From contig CAJQGO010000142.1 in NCBI GenBank assembly GCA_905477565.1, positions 1 to 6,432 of the forward strand: a stretch of DNA of 6,432 nucleotides, written 5' to 3'. The position numbers and the translations under genes are program-made. Under the pieces are notes generated by a model. That model ran no database searches. It saw only the letters and a program-made list of their open reading frames with translations, and had not been told where the DNA came from. Positions 1 through 5,634 of the stretch are shown here, one piece after another (within the stretch, counting starts at the first letter, position 1; every line of letters starts with the position of its first letter). Source of the DNA: an uncultured Planctomycetota bacterium (GTDB lineage Bacteria; Planctomycetota; Planctomycetia; Pirellulales; UBA1268).

Positions 1-430
1 TCTCAGCAGCTTGATCATTGGTCGCCGCTACAGCGACTTCAATGGCCGCAGCAAGTGCTCGACGCACTGTGACAAATTGATACATCTCCAGCCCATTTTC
101 ACTCGCATTGAATCGCCGATAAAGCTTTAACAAAACGCTCACGTCAAGGTTGTGTCCTGCGGTTGCTTGGGCCTCAAGCGATGACCAATCAAGGTAGGCC
201 CGCCAATCAGCACCACTTTGGCTTTCAGATAACAGTTCATCTAAAGGTTCGAGTGCCTTACGAAGATGAGAAGATGCTTCGACAAGAGCATCGTCATCCG
301 GTTTTTGAAATGGTGGCACTTCGCCAAGCGGCTGTTTACGAAAGTCAGAAATATCTGATCCTTTGCAGATCCCAAGAGTGCTGACACAGGAAAAAAGGAC
401 AACAAAAAGTACGGCAACGTGACGAGGCAT
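1..430 (-). CDS. Putative secreted protein of unknown function, N-terminal part (cut by left window edge)
   Basis: The minus strand reads open from an ATG at 430 to the window edge, giving 143 residues with no stop. The N-terminus MPRHVAVLFVVLFSCVSTLG is a textbook signal peptide: a short basic start, then a long hydrophobic core. Small residues and cysteines follow near residues 15-22, so SPase I cleavage is more likely than lipidation, but neither is certain. After it come a polar stretch (DISDFRKQPLGEVPPF) and helical segments containing W-x-x-Y-L-x-W (residues 78-84), L-K-L-Y-R-R-F, and G-L-E-M-Y-x-F-V-T-V-R-R-A-L. I know this pattern from uncharacterised exported proteins of planctomycetes, where it comes early in longer proteins. 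No catalytic motif is visible. The gene is divergent from the secreted CAP-like protein at 711, across a 280-bp spacer. I see no good ribosome binding site. Function is unknown; that it is coding rests on the unbroken frame and the signal peptide. Confidence 0.8.
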   Translation of the reverse strand, partial: MPRHVAVLFVVLFSCVSTLGICKGSDISDFRKQPLGEVPPFQKPDDDALVEASSHLRKALEPLDELLSESQSGADWRAYLDWSSLEAQATAGHNLDVSVLLKLYRRFNASENGLEMYQFVTVRRALAAAIEVAVAATNDQAAE

Positions 431-710
431 TACATTGACCTGACTGCAAAAGTTCGGAAACAGAAACGATTACGCGAAGTCTAACGATTTTAGTGGCTGT
501 AACTCCACAGCAGCCTCGATTGATCAATCCGCGGCCCTGAGTCTCGGTTCTCCCTCGTACGGTCAAAACTGGTCATTTTCAGGCTGTTTTCCTGATTTTA
601 AGGGCACAGCTGTTGCCGGATTCTCAGCAGGGAGATTCAATAATATCTCAAGCAGAGACACGAATTTTATTCATCTACACGACTTCCTCGCCTGTTGACC
701 CCAACACACC
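431..710. other. Divergent intergenic spacer, 280 bp
   Basis: This spacer lies between two genes for putative secreted proteins that are transcribed away from each other, so it should hold both promoters. Visible elements are a perfect 12-bp palindrome (518-529), a weak hairpin candidate just before it (GGCTG at 495-499 with CAGCC at 511-515), and an A/T-rich TAATAT at 641-646 that could be a -10 box for the gene at 711. I could not pair the TAATAT with a -35 box at normal spacing (TTGCCG at 613-618 is 22 bp away). No ORF here looks coding. Confidence 0.5.
518..529. promoter_or_regulatory. Perfect 12-bp palindrome GATTGATCAATC, possible operator
   Basis: GATTGATCAATC is identical to its reverse complement, with no spacer. 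It sits about 90 bp upstream of the minus-strand start at 430 and about 180 bp upstream of the plus-strand start at 711. A dimeric regulator could bind here, but nothing else in the window identifies one, and a 12-bp palindrome can arise by chance. Confidence 0.25.
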
Positions 711-1601
711 ATGCCAAAACACATTCGTTCTCGCACACTTCTGGCCACCATGATATTTCTTGCATGTGTGGTCAGTAGAAAGTGTTTTGCAGATAAAAAC
801 GAAAACAACTCGCCTTATTCATCGCGGCGTCAGAAGATCATTGATGTATCGAACTACCCCGATGCCACACGAATTGCTGCAAAGAATTCAGCAATGCTTT
901 TGGTATCAATTCGTGCTGAAAATACACCCGCTGGTGAAGATGAAGCAACTCAACAACTTCAGAAGCCCTCTGTCAGAAAGCTTTTTACAGCGTCAGGTAC
1001 TTTATGGGTATTTTGTCAACTTGATTTCGATGAATGTTCGAATCTGCTGATTCCGTCAACTTCTCTGGGAGAAATTCACGGAGGGCCGGGCATATTTGTT
1101 ATTGACTACGCTCACAAACCACTGAAAGGGCAAGTGGTTTCAGTCTTGCCGAGACGGAATGGAAAGTACTATCAATTTTCCCGACACGACCTCTCTTTGC
1201 TCGCACGGTTACCCACCGGTTCATTAACGCAGCGATCGATGATTTTTGCAGTGCGACGACATGCTGATGCTCCAAAAAGTACTGATGGAAGTTGTGACAG
1301 AGTGCTATGCGAAGCGGCGGCTGCACATTCCGCTCATCAAGCACAACTGCAAAGACAAGGTCATCATGAGTGGGGGCTGCGATCACAACGACTGAGCCAA
1401 GATCGTGGACCAGCAGCTGAAGTCTGTGCAGAGAGCTGGCCGGACCAAAACCTACTTGATTCCTGCATAGACTGCGTTTCTTGCTGGCGGCAATCACCGG
1501 GCCACTGGCGGGCAGTCTCAACCGAGCACTCCGCATTTGGCTACGACATACAACGAGGCAAAAATGGCATCTGGTATGCCACAGGGATCTTCATTCACTA
1601 A
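711..1601 (+). CDS. Secreted protein with thioredoxin-like N-terminal part and CAP/SCP-like C-terminal domain
   Basis: This 296-aa protein starts with a likely signal peptide: basic KHIRSR, hydrophobic core at residues 10-21, and a plausible cleavage after CFA (residue 27). Residues 45-165 look thioredoxin-like without a CxxC: an AAKNSAMLLVSIRAE strand region, then VFCQLDFDEC, then a GGPGIFVID stretch typical of the turn and strand after the cis-proline. Residues 195-296 match the CAP (SCP/PR-1) layout: a helix with AHSAHQ (205-210), GHHEW (217-221), AESW (240-243, where the family has its GEN glutamate), WRQSPGHW (259-266, the family's S-x-G-H histidine), and a closing GIWYATGIF. Cysteines are numerous (195, 200, 239, 252, 255, 258), including C-x2-C-x2-C in the helix before the GH motif. 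CAP proteins are usually extracellular; the function here is unknown. No Shine-Dalgarno site precedes the ATG. The stop overlaps the convergent P-II gene by 11 bp. The domain assignment is by eye. Confidence 0.8.
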   Translation: MPKHIRSRTLLATMIFLACVVSRKCFADKNENNSPYSSRRQKIIDVSNYPDATRIAAKNSAMLLVSIRAENTPAGEDEATQQLQKPSVRKLFTASGTLWVFCQLDFDECSNLLIPSTSLGEIHGGPGIFVIDYAHKPLKGQVVSVLPRRNGKYYQFSRHDLSLLARLPTGSLTQRSMIFAVRRHADAPKSTDGSCDRVLCEAAAAHSAHQAQLQRQGHHEWGLRSQRLSQDRGPAAEVCAESWPDQNLLDSCIDCVSCWRQSPGHWRAVSTEHSAFGYDIQRGKNGIWYATGIFIH

Positions 1602-1896
1602 TTTGGGAAACAGGAATAATAAATAGTTTTCCATCGCCCATTCTTCCTGTTCGTGCAACCTGACTCACCGTATCAACGAAGCGGTCAATTTGAGAGTCTT
1701 CAACCCAGCACTGAATTTCAACCTTTGGAAGAACGGCGAGTGATCGATCCTGTTCGGTCGTCGCGTCGAGATAACTTTTCTGACGTCCGTACCCTTTCAC
1801 CTCATGCACAGCGAGAGCGTTCACTCCCAATTCGGCTATAGCTTCAAGAACACGCTCTGCCAGAAATGGCTTCACAATGACGACAACCTGTTTCAT
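1591..1896 (-). CDS. P-II family nitrogen-regulator-like protein, short variant without uridylylation site
   Basis: This 101-aa protein begins MKQVVVIVKPF and aligns without gaps to E. coli GlnB. Retained residues include K9-P10, E32-V33-K34-G35, G37-R38-Q39-K40, L56-P57-K58, T83-G84 and G87-D88-G89-K90, which in the family bind ATP/ADP and 2-oxoglutarate. The T-loop differs: positions 46 and 51, both Tyr in GlnB, are Thr and Arg, so uridylylation at Tyr51 is impossible. The chain ends at residue 101, before the family's C-terminal nucleotide-binding arginines (101 and 103), and no PROSITE-like RTGE end is present. The role is probably trimeric sensing of adenine nucleotides and perhaps 2-oxoglutarate with control of an unknown partner. 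No ammonium transporter or glutamine synthetase is nearby. An in-frame TTG at 1914 would add six residues, but the ATG gives the family's normal N-terminus. The gene lies downstream of the 84-aa gene and overlaps the end of the CAP-like gene by 11 bp. Confidence 0.88.
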   Translation of the reverse strand: MKQVVVIVKPFLAERVLEAIAELGVNALAVHEVKGYGRQKSYLDATTEQDRSLAVLPKVEIQCWVEDSQIDRFVDTVSQVARTGRMGDGKLFIIPVSQISE

Positions 1897-1914
1897 GGGA
1901 GCACCATCTATCAA

Positions 1915-2026
1915 GAAAGCCGCAAGAAATTACCATGCCAGTTGTACCCGAAACCAAATCGAATAAAAAAATCGATTCCTTTTCCTGAAATATCTGCTGG
2001 CAGCGACCGGCCCAACACCTCAGGAC
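1915..2026 (-). other. Spacer between the 84-aa gene and the P-II gene
   Basis: This stretch separates two genes on the same strand; with the P-II ATG at 1896 the real gap is 130 bp. It contains a weak inverted repeat, AATCGA (1957-1962) and TCGATT (1972-1977), whose loop is mostly A on the plus strand and T on the minus strand. The stem is short and A/T-rich and the T run is in the loop, so it is not a standard intrinsic terminator. The gap is long enough to hold a separate promoter for the P-II gene, but no box is convincing. Confidence 0.35.
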
Positions 2027-2281
2027 TTAACCCCATAATTCTTGCAGGAGTGTCGCTAGTTGCTGTGCATCATCAGAGGCAACAACTCGATCTATTCTCG
2101 ATTTGGGAACCTCAAGTTTCTCAAGTGATTTTTCAATAGAAACCCAGAGTTTTGTTCGTTTTTTACCCTCAGCAAGGTAAAGGTCTGTAACCTGCTCACC
2201 AAGTCGCTGCACAAGTGCCGTATCAAGGTTCTCATAATAGTTTTTGACGACTTGACGCTGATATCGTGATAATTCGGCCAT
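2027..2281 (-). CDS. Conserved-looking 84-aa protein of unknown function
   Basis: The protein opens MAELSRYQRQVVKNYYENLD and is predicted by eye to be almost entirely helical and soluble, with no signal peptide, membrane segment or cysteine. A helix around residues 20-40 (LVQRLGEQVTDLYLAEGKKR) is followed by KLW, a helix ending in KLEVP, and a C-terminal helix with DDAQQLATLLQEL. The start is well supported: GGAGG (2295-2291 on the minus strand) lies 9 bases before the ATG at 2281. I associate this type of small protein with planctomycete genomes, but I cannot name a family or a function. It precedes the P-II gene on the same strand and is divergent from the ferredoxin gene. It could act with either neighbour, but that is only an inference from position. 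Confidence 0.82.
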   Translation of the reverse strand: MAELSRYQRQVVKNYYENLDTALVQRLGEQVTDLYLAEGKKRTKLWVSIEKSLEKLEVPKSRIDRVVASDDAQQLATLLQELWG

Positions 2282-2290
2282 TCACCCATT

Positions 2291-2295
2291 CCTCC
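2291..2295 (-). promoter_or_regulatory. Strong Shine-Dalgarno site for the 84-aa gene
   Basis: GGAGG on the minus strand, 9 bases before the ATG at 2281. It fixes this start over the ATG at 2289 in another frame, which would lie only one base from the site. It is the clearest ribosome binding site in the window. Confidence 0.75.
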
Positions 2296-2377
2296 GGGAT
2301 TAGTTTAGCCGCGCTGGAAGCAAACGGCCCAGATGACTACAGTATCGGGAAACAAAGGCCTTCAACGAGAGAATCCT

Positions 2378-2725
2378 ATGCCAACAATTACCTTTGCTAC
2401 AGAGAAAAAAGAAATTCAAGTTCCTGAAGGTGCCAACCTTCGCAAGGAGGCACTCGCTGCGGGAGTCTCACTGTACCCTGGGGTTCACAAAGTCCTCAAT
2501 TGCCACGGCATGGGATCTTGTGGAAGCTGTCGAGTGCTCATCACCAAAGGAATGGAGAATACAAGCCCGAGAGGACTCCTCGAAAAAGCACGCATGGGCG
2601 TTTCTATGGCCTATATCGGGAACGAAGAGACCATGCGACTTGCGTGTCAAACACGGGTCAATGGCGATATAACTGTTACAACCTGTCCCGCAACAAACCT
2701 TTATGGCGAGAACTTCTTTAGTTGA
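2378..2725 (+). CDS. [2Fe-2S] ferredoxin-like protein
   Basis: This 115-aa electron-transfer protein has the beta-grasp ferredoxin pattern. It begins MPTITFATEKKEIQVPEG, followed by a helix (NLRKEALAAGV) and the cluster loop. Cluster ligands are C42-x5-C48-x2-C51 (NCHGMGSCGSC) and C90 (RLACQT), giving C-x5-C-x2-C-x38-C. The x5 spacing resembles adrenodoxin-type ferredoxins rather than the x4 spacing of plant-type photosynthetic ones. C103 is an additional cysteine, probably not a ligand. No reductase or oxygenase partner domain is fused and none is encoded next door, so the physiological partner is unknown; location should be cytoplasmic. I chose the ATG at 2378 because MPTITF starts the first strand of the domain and GAGAG lies shortly before it. 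An in-frame ATG at 2333 would add 15 residues that do not belong to the fold. It is followed after 110 bp by thyX. Confidence 0.9.
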   Translation: MPTITFATEKKEIQVPEGANLRKEALAAGVSLYPGVHKVLNCHGMGSCGSCRVLITKGMENTSPRGLLEKARMGVSMAYIGNEETMRLACQTRVNGDITVTTCPATNLYGENFFS

Positions 2726-2754
2726 AATGGTATTCCAGAATGGCGTGATTGGCT

Positions 2755-2776
2755 TGCAACACGGCCAGCGGTTGCA
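2755..2776. other. Small hairpin candidate after the ferredoxin gene
   Basis: TGCAAC (2755-2760) and GTTGCA (2771-2776) are perfect inverted repeats around a 10-base loop, 30 bp beyond the ferredoxin stop. A T·G pair could extend the stem by one. No T run follows, so it is not a clear intrinsic terminator; it might be a weak RNA hairpin or a protein site. Confidence 0.25.
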
Positions 2777-2792
2777 GTGATCGCCGGATAAG

Positions 2793-2816
2793 TTCATTCT
2801 GTATACAAATTCATTC
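2793..2816 (+). promoter_or_regulatory. thyX: Direct repeat TTCATTC flanking palindrome TGTATACA, upstream of thyX
   Basis: Two copies of TTCATTC (2793-2799 and 2810-2816), with a 17-bp period, flank the 8-bp palindrome TGTATACA (2800-2807). TATACA within it could be a -10 box for thyX, whose start is at 2836, but no -35 box at normal spacing is obvious. The arrangement suggests a promoter or an operator; the evidence is the pattern only. Confidence 0.3.
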
Positions 2817-2835
2817 GTTGCATTGAGGAAATTTC

Positions 2836-3750
2836 ATGCCATCCGCCCCATCCGTAGTACAAAACACTCCCTCACTCGACACCCTTCGGTGGAAAAAATT
2901 TCCTGTTCTTGATGACGGATTTGTGACGGTAGTTGATGTAATGGGAAACGACGCGTCGGTCGTACAAGCCGCGAGAGTGAGCTACGGTGAAGGCACGAGG
3001 AAAGTCAGTGATGACCGGCAACTGATCCGTTATCTTTTGAGGCATGCCCACACAACACCTTTTGAGATGGCAGAGGTGAAATTTCTTGTACGGGTGCCAA
3101 TGGATTGCTGGCGACAGTGGGTTCGGCACCGGACAGCGAACATCAACGAATACTCAACTCGATACTCCCTCGCAATCGATTCAATGCAATCAACTGGGAA
3201 CGATGGCTGGAGAAGCCAGGCAGCATCGAATCGGCAGGGGTCGGATGGATTCCTCACGAATAATGATGGGCATCCTTTGACTCAATCTGAACAAGAATTA
3301 CAAAGCCTTGCTCGTCGCGTCTACGAGGAAAGGCTGCAAGCTGGTATAGCCCGTGAGCAAGCACGTAAAGATTTGCCACTTTCAACGTATACAGAAGCCT
3401 ACTGGAAAATAGATCTTCATAATCTGCTGCATTTCCTTGCGTTGCGAATGGATAGTCACGCACAACTTGAAATTCGACGGTATGCAGAAACTATTGGAAA
3501 CGAAATCATTGCAAAACTTTTCCCTCTTTGTTGGGAAGCATTTCTAGACTATCGAGTTGACGCGATGCGACTCACTCGTCTTGACCGCGGCGTTATACAG
3601 CGTTTGACATCAGTCGCTACAGCCTTGCCGGCTTCTCGCGAAGATTTCAATACAGCTCAAGATGAATCATGGATATCTTTGGAGCGATGTCGGGAACGGG
3701 ATGAGTGCTTTGCAAAACTAGCGTCACTCGGACTCGTGACGGAATCGTGA
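2836..3750 (+). CDS. thyX: Flavin-dependent thymidylate synthase ThyX
   Basis: ThyX makes dTMP from dUMP using methylene-tetrahydrofolate, with FAD and NAD(P)H as reductant, and releases tetrahydrofolate; it works as a cytoplasmic homotetramer. The signature is clear: RHRTANINEYSTRYS at residues 97-111 is a variant of RHRxxSxNExSxRY, with Asn in place of the first Ser. Other family motifs are HTTPFEMAEVKF (72-83), AREQARKDLPLSTYTE (171-186) and NLLHFLALRMDSHAQLEIR (196-214), which supply FAD and dUMP contacts. At 304 aa it is longer than the usual 220-250: there is an N-terminal lead of about 30 residues, a polar insert at about 118-150, and a C-terminal extension of about 55 residues. GAGGA (2825-2829), six bases before the ATG, supports the start. 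The last 27 bp overlap the end of the convergent moeA gene. Thymidylate synthesis presumably depends on this gene if the genome lacks thyA, which the window cannot show. Confidence 0.96.
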   Translation: MPSAPSVVQNTPSLDTLRWKKFPVLDDGFVTVVDVMGNDASVVQAARVSYGEGTRKVSDDRQLIRYLLRHAHTTPFEMAEVKFLVRVPMDCWRQWVRHRTANINEYSTRYSLAIDSMQSTGNDGWRSQAASNRQGSDGFLTNNDGHPLTQSEQELQSLARRVYEERLQAGIAREQARKDLPLSTYTEAYWKIDLHNLLHFLALRMDSHAQLEIRRYAETIGNEIIAKLFPLCWEAFLDYRVDAMRLTRLDRGVIQRLTSVATALPASREDFNTAQDESWISLERCRERDECFAKLASLGLVTES

Positions 3751-4998
3751 CACAAGGGAAATGACTTCTACCAAGTCTCCTTCCTGATAATCTCCACTAT
3801 TTTTCGGCACAACGAGAAGCCCATTGGCGCGAGAAAGCCCAAGTAAGTCAGCAGAGCCACCCCACTTCAACGCTTCAACAAAGAGCCTGCCGTCAGACAA
3901 TTCGAGACGACAGGGATGATATACGGGTCGGTCCCCGCCTCCCTTCATTGAGCCAACCAATTCTGCCGAGTGGTGAGAGCCACTCTGCTTATCGATCGAT
4001 TGGCCTGATACAAGACCTAACGCTGGTCGAACAAATAGTTCAAAGCAAACCAGGGCACTTACAGGATTCCCAGGAAGACCAAAGACTAGTGTTGGTGCTG
4101 CCGCCGGTCGTTGGAAAACCCCAAACCAGATCGGCTTTCCAGGTTTCAGAGAAACTTTATGAAAAATGCATTCGACGCCCATCTTTTCAAGCGTTCTCGG
4201 CACAAGGTCATAATCTCCAGCAGAGACGCCACCCGAAAGAAGAAGGATGTCAGCCGCGAGCCCTTGAGCCATTAATGCCCTGAGTGACTCTGCGTGATCT
4301 CTGGCTATACCCATCGGGATTGGCTCTGCACCGCAACGTGCCACTGCAGCGGAAAGCATGGGTTCATTCGTATTACGAATTTGGCCTTTTCCGGGAATTT
4401 GACAATTGGGAATGAGTTCATTTCCAGTCGTAATAATTGATACACGAGGAGGTGCGTTCACTGTTACATGAGAGGCGCCTACCTCAGCAGCAAGTCCGAT
4501 ATGAACTGGTTCTAACTCAACACCACTCTTGATCACCGTCTGCCCTGCATGAAAAAAACTTGCCTTTTTGCTTACGTGCTGGCCAAACCGAAAGTGAGGA
4601 TCATGTAACGAAACGCACTCGCCAACGTGACCATCCAAACTTCCTGTAACAACTCGCTCAATTGGAATAACAGCGTCTGCCCCTGAGGGCGTTGGAGCGC
4701 CTGTCATGACTCGAACGCACTGCCCCTCCTTGAGAATGATTGCCGTTGTTTCACCAGCACCAATTTCAGCAACAACATCAAGAGTCACAATTGTCTTATT
4801 ATCTTTGGTGAGAGCAAAGTCGTTGGAAATAACTGCAAATCCATCCATCATCGAGCGGTGCCACGGTGGTGAATCCGTATCTGAAATCACATCTTCTCGT
4901 AATTGCAGCCCAACAGCATTTTCGATACGGACGCGACGTGGCTGACTAACAACCGCTGCCTTTTCTATTCGTCGCAGCGCTTCTACAACATCAATCAT
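3724..4998 (-). CDS. moeA: Molybdopterin molybdenumtransferase MoeA
   Basis: MoeA inserts molybdate into adenylated molybdopterin to finish molybdenum cofactor. The 424-aa length is normal for the family. Motifs run in order: DSPPWHRSMMDGFAV (42-56; D52 corresponds to the catalytic Asp of MMDGYA), MTGAPTPSGADAVIPIE (98-114), the MoaB/Mog-like fold start VSIITTGNEL (186-195), N-x-N-x-P (209-213 region), LLSGGVSAGDYD (253-264), SLKPGKPIWFG (283-293) and GLPGNPVSALVCFE (307-320). A C-terminal beta domain follows, ending in EGDLVEVI. All the domains expected for MoeA are present and none is fused. The ATG overlaps the stop of the pabA-type gene by 4 bp (ATGA) and no Shine-Dalgarno site precedes it, so translation is probably coupled. 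Its 3' end overlaps thyX by 27 bp. No other molybdenum-cofactor gene is in view, so moeA is apart from any moa cluster here. Confidence 0.96.
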   Translation of the reverse strand: MIDVVEALRRIEKAAVVSQPRRVRIENAVGLQLREDVISDTDSPPWHRSMMDGFAVISNDFALTKDNKTIVTLDVVAEIGAGETTAIILKEGQCVRVMTGAPTPSGADAVIPIERVVTGSLDGHVGECVSLHDPHFRFGQHVSKKASFFHAGQTVIKSGVELEPVHIGLAAEVGASHVTVNAPPRVSIITTGNELIPNCQIPGKGQIRNTNEPMLSAAVARCGAEPIPMGIARDHAESLRALMAQGLAADILLLSGGVSAGDYDLVPRTLEKMGVECIFHKVSLKPGKPIWFGVFQRPAAAPTLVFGLPGNPVSALVCFELFVRPALGLVSGQSIDKQSGSHHSAELVGSMKGGGDRPVYHPCRLELSDGRLFVEALKWGGSADLLGLSRANGLLVVPKNSGDYQEGDLVEVISLVSRFRHESE

Positions 4999-5597
4999 GA
5001 GACTGAACCACTGTTTGTCGTCCCAAGGAAAGACCGTAGTATTTCATGCCCATCTACTGTAAGAAAACTTTCTGGATGAAATTGCACACCGTAGACAGGC
5101 ATTTCACGGTGACGAATAGCCATGATTTCTTTACTGCCATCGGGCGCAAAAGCCCAGGCGTCGACATCAAAAACATCTGGCACTGATCCTGGATCAATCA
5201 CCAAACTGTGGTAACGAGTGGCTTCTATTGGTGAAGAGAGCCCTGCAAACAGGCCCCTGCCTGCATGCTCGATCTGATCAACCTTGCCGTGCATAAGTTG
5301 CTTTGCTGCGACAATCTTTCCACCAAAAACCTGACCCACTGCCTGATGGCCGAGGCATACCCCCAGAATTGGCATGCGACCGGCAAAACGGCGCACAACA
5401 TCACAGGAAACACCCGCTTTGTCGGGAGTGCATGGACCAGGTGAAATGAGCAGGTGGCTGGGCTGCTTTGCAGCAATTGCGTCGCCATCGATGGAATCAT
5501 TCCGATAGACCTCAACGTTCAAGCGTGGCTCTATTTCTCCGAGTCTTTGAACGAGATTCCATGTAAACGAATCATAGTTATCAATGAGAAGCAACAT
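4995..5597 (-). CDS. pabA: Class I glutamine amidotransferase: aminodeoxychorismate/anthranilate synthase component II
   Basis: This 200-aa subunit hydrolyses glutamine and passes ammonia to a chorismate-binding partner (PabB for p-aminobenzoate, TrpE for anthranilate). It opens MLLLIDNYDSFTWNLVQ, the family's standard start. Further motifs are LISPGPCTPD (50-59), the nucleophile loop GVCLGHQ (79-85, Cys81), MHGK (102-105), RYHSL (128-132) and FHPES (173-177, His174 and Glu176), so the catalytic triad is complete. PabA and TrpG cannot be told apart by sequence alone and many bacteria use one protein for both. No pabB, trpE or trpD is in the window, so the symbol is tentative. The start at 5597 is ATG; a TTG six bases upstream would add two residues. 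The stop overlaps moeA by 4 bp. The nearest upstream gene, the ABM protein, ends 37 bp away on the same strand. Confidence 0.93.
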   Translation of the reverse strand: MLLLIDNYDSFTWNLVQRLGEIEPRLNVEVYRNDSIDGDAIAAKQPSHLLISPGPCTPDKAGVSCDVVRRFAGRMPILGVCLGHQAVGQVFGGKIVAAKQLMHGKVDQIEHAGRGLFAGLSSPIEATRYHSLVIDPGSVPDVFDVDAWAFAPDGSKEIMAIRHREMPVYGVQFHPESFLTVDGHEILRSFLGTTNSGSVS

Positions 5598-5634
5598 AGA
5601 CAAAATGAAATCTATTTATTTGATAGATCCAGCA

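Noticed and set aside
345..566. 73-codon minus-strand frame spanning the spacer and the start of the secreted protein gene at 430.
   Set aside because: It overlaps the signal peptide coding region in another frame and resembles no protein.
1099..1536. 145-codon open frame on the minus strand inside the CAP-like gene.
   Set aside because: It is antisense to a well-supported domain, has no ribosome binding site and no recognisable fold.
711..1601. The second half of the 711 gene looked like a frameshift or spurious translation because of its odd Ala/Cys/His-rich composition.
   Set aside because: The frame continues through a coherent CAP-like series (AHSAHQ, GHHEW, AESW, WRQSPGHW, GIWYATGIF), so it is one intact gene.
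1897..1914. TTG start at 1914 for the P-II protein (six extra residues).
   Set aside because: MKQVVVIVKPF at 1896 matches the family N-terminus exactly; TTG has no ribosome binding site.
1957..1977. Inverted repeat AATCGA/TCGATT with a T-rich loop on the minus strand as a terminator between the 84-aa and P-II genes.
   Set aside because: The stem is only 6 bp and A/T-rich, and the T run is in the loop rather than after the stem.
2333..2377. ATG at 2333 as the ferredoxin start.
   Set aside because: The extra 15 residues precede the first strand of the fold; the ATG at 2378 has a GAGAG upstream and starts MPTITF.
3948..4283. 111-codon plus-strand open frame within moeA.
   Set aside because: It is antisense to conserved MoeA motifs with no independent evidence of coding.
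5598..5603. TTG at 5603 as the start of the pabA-type gene.
   Set aside because: The ATG two codons later gives the standard MLLLIDNYDSF beginning.
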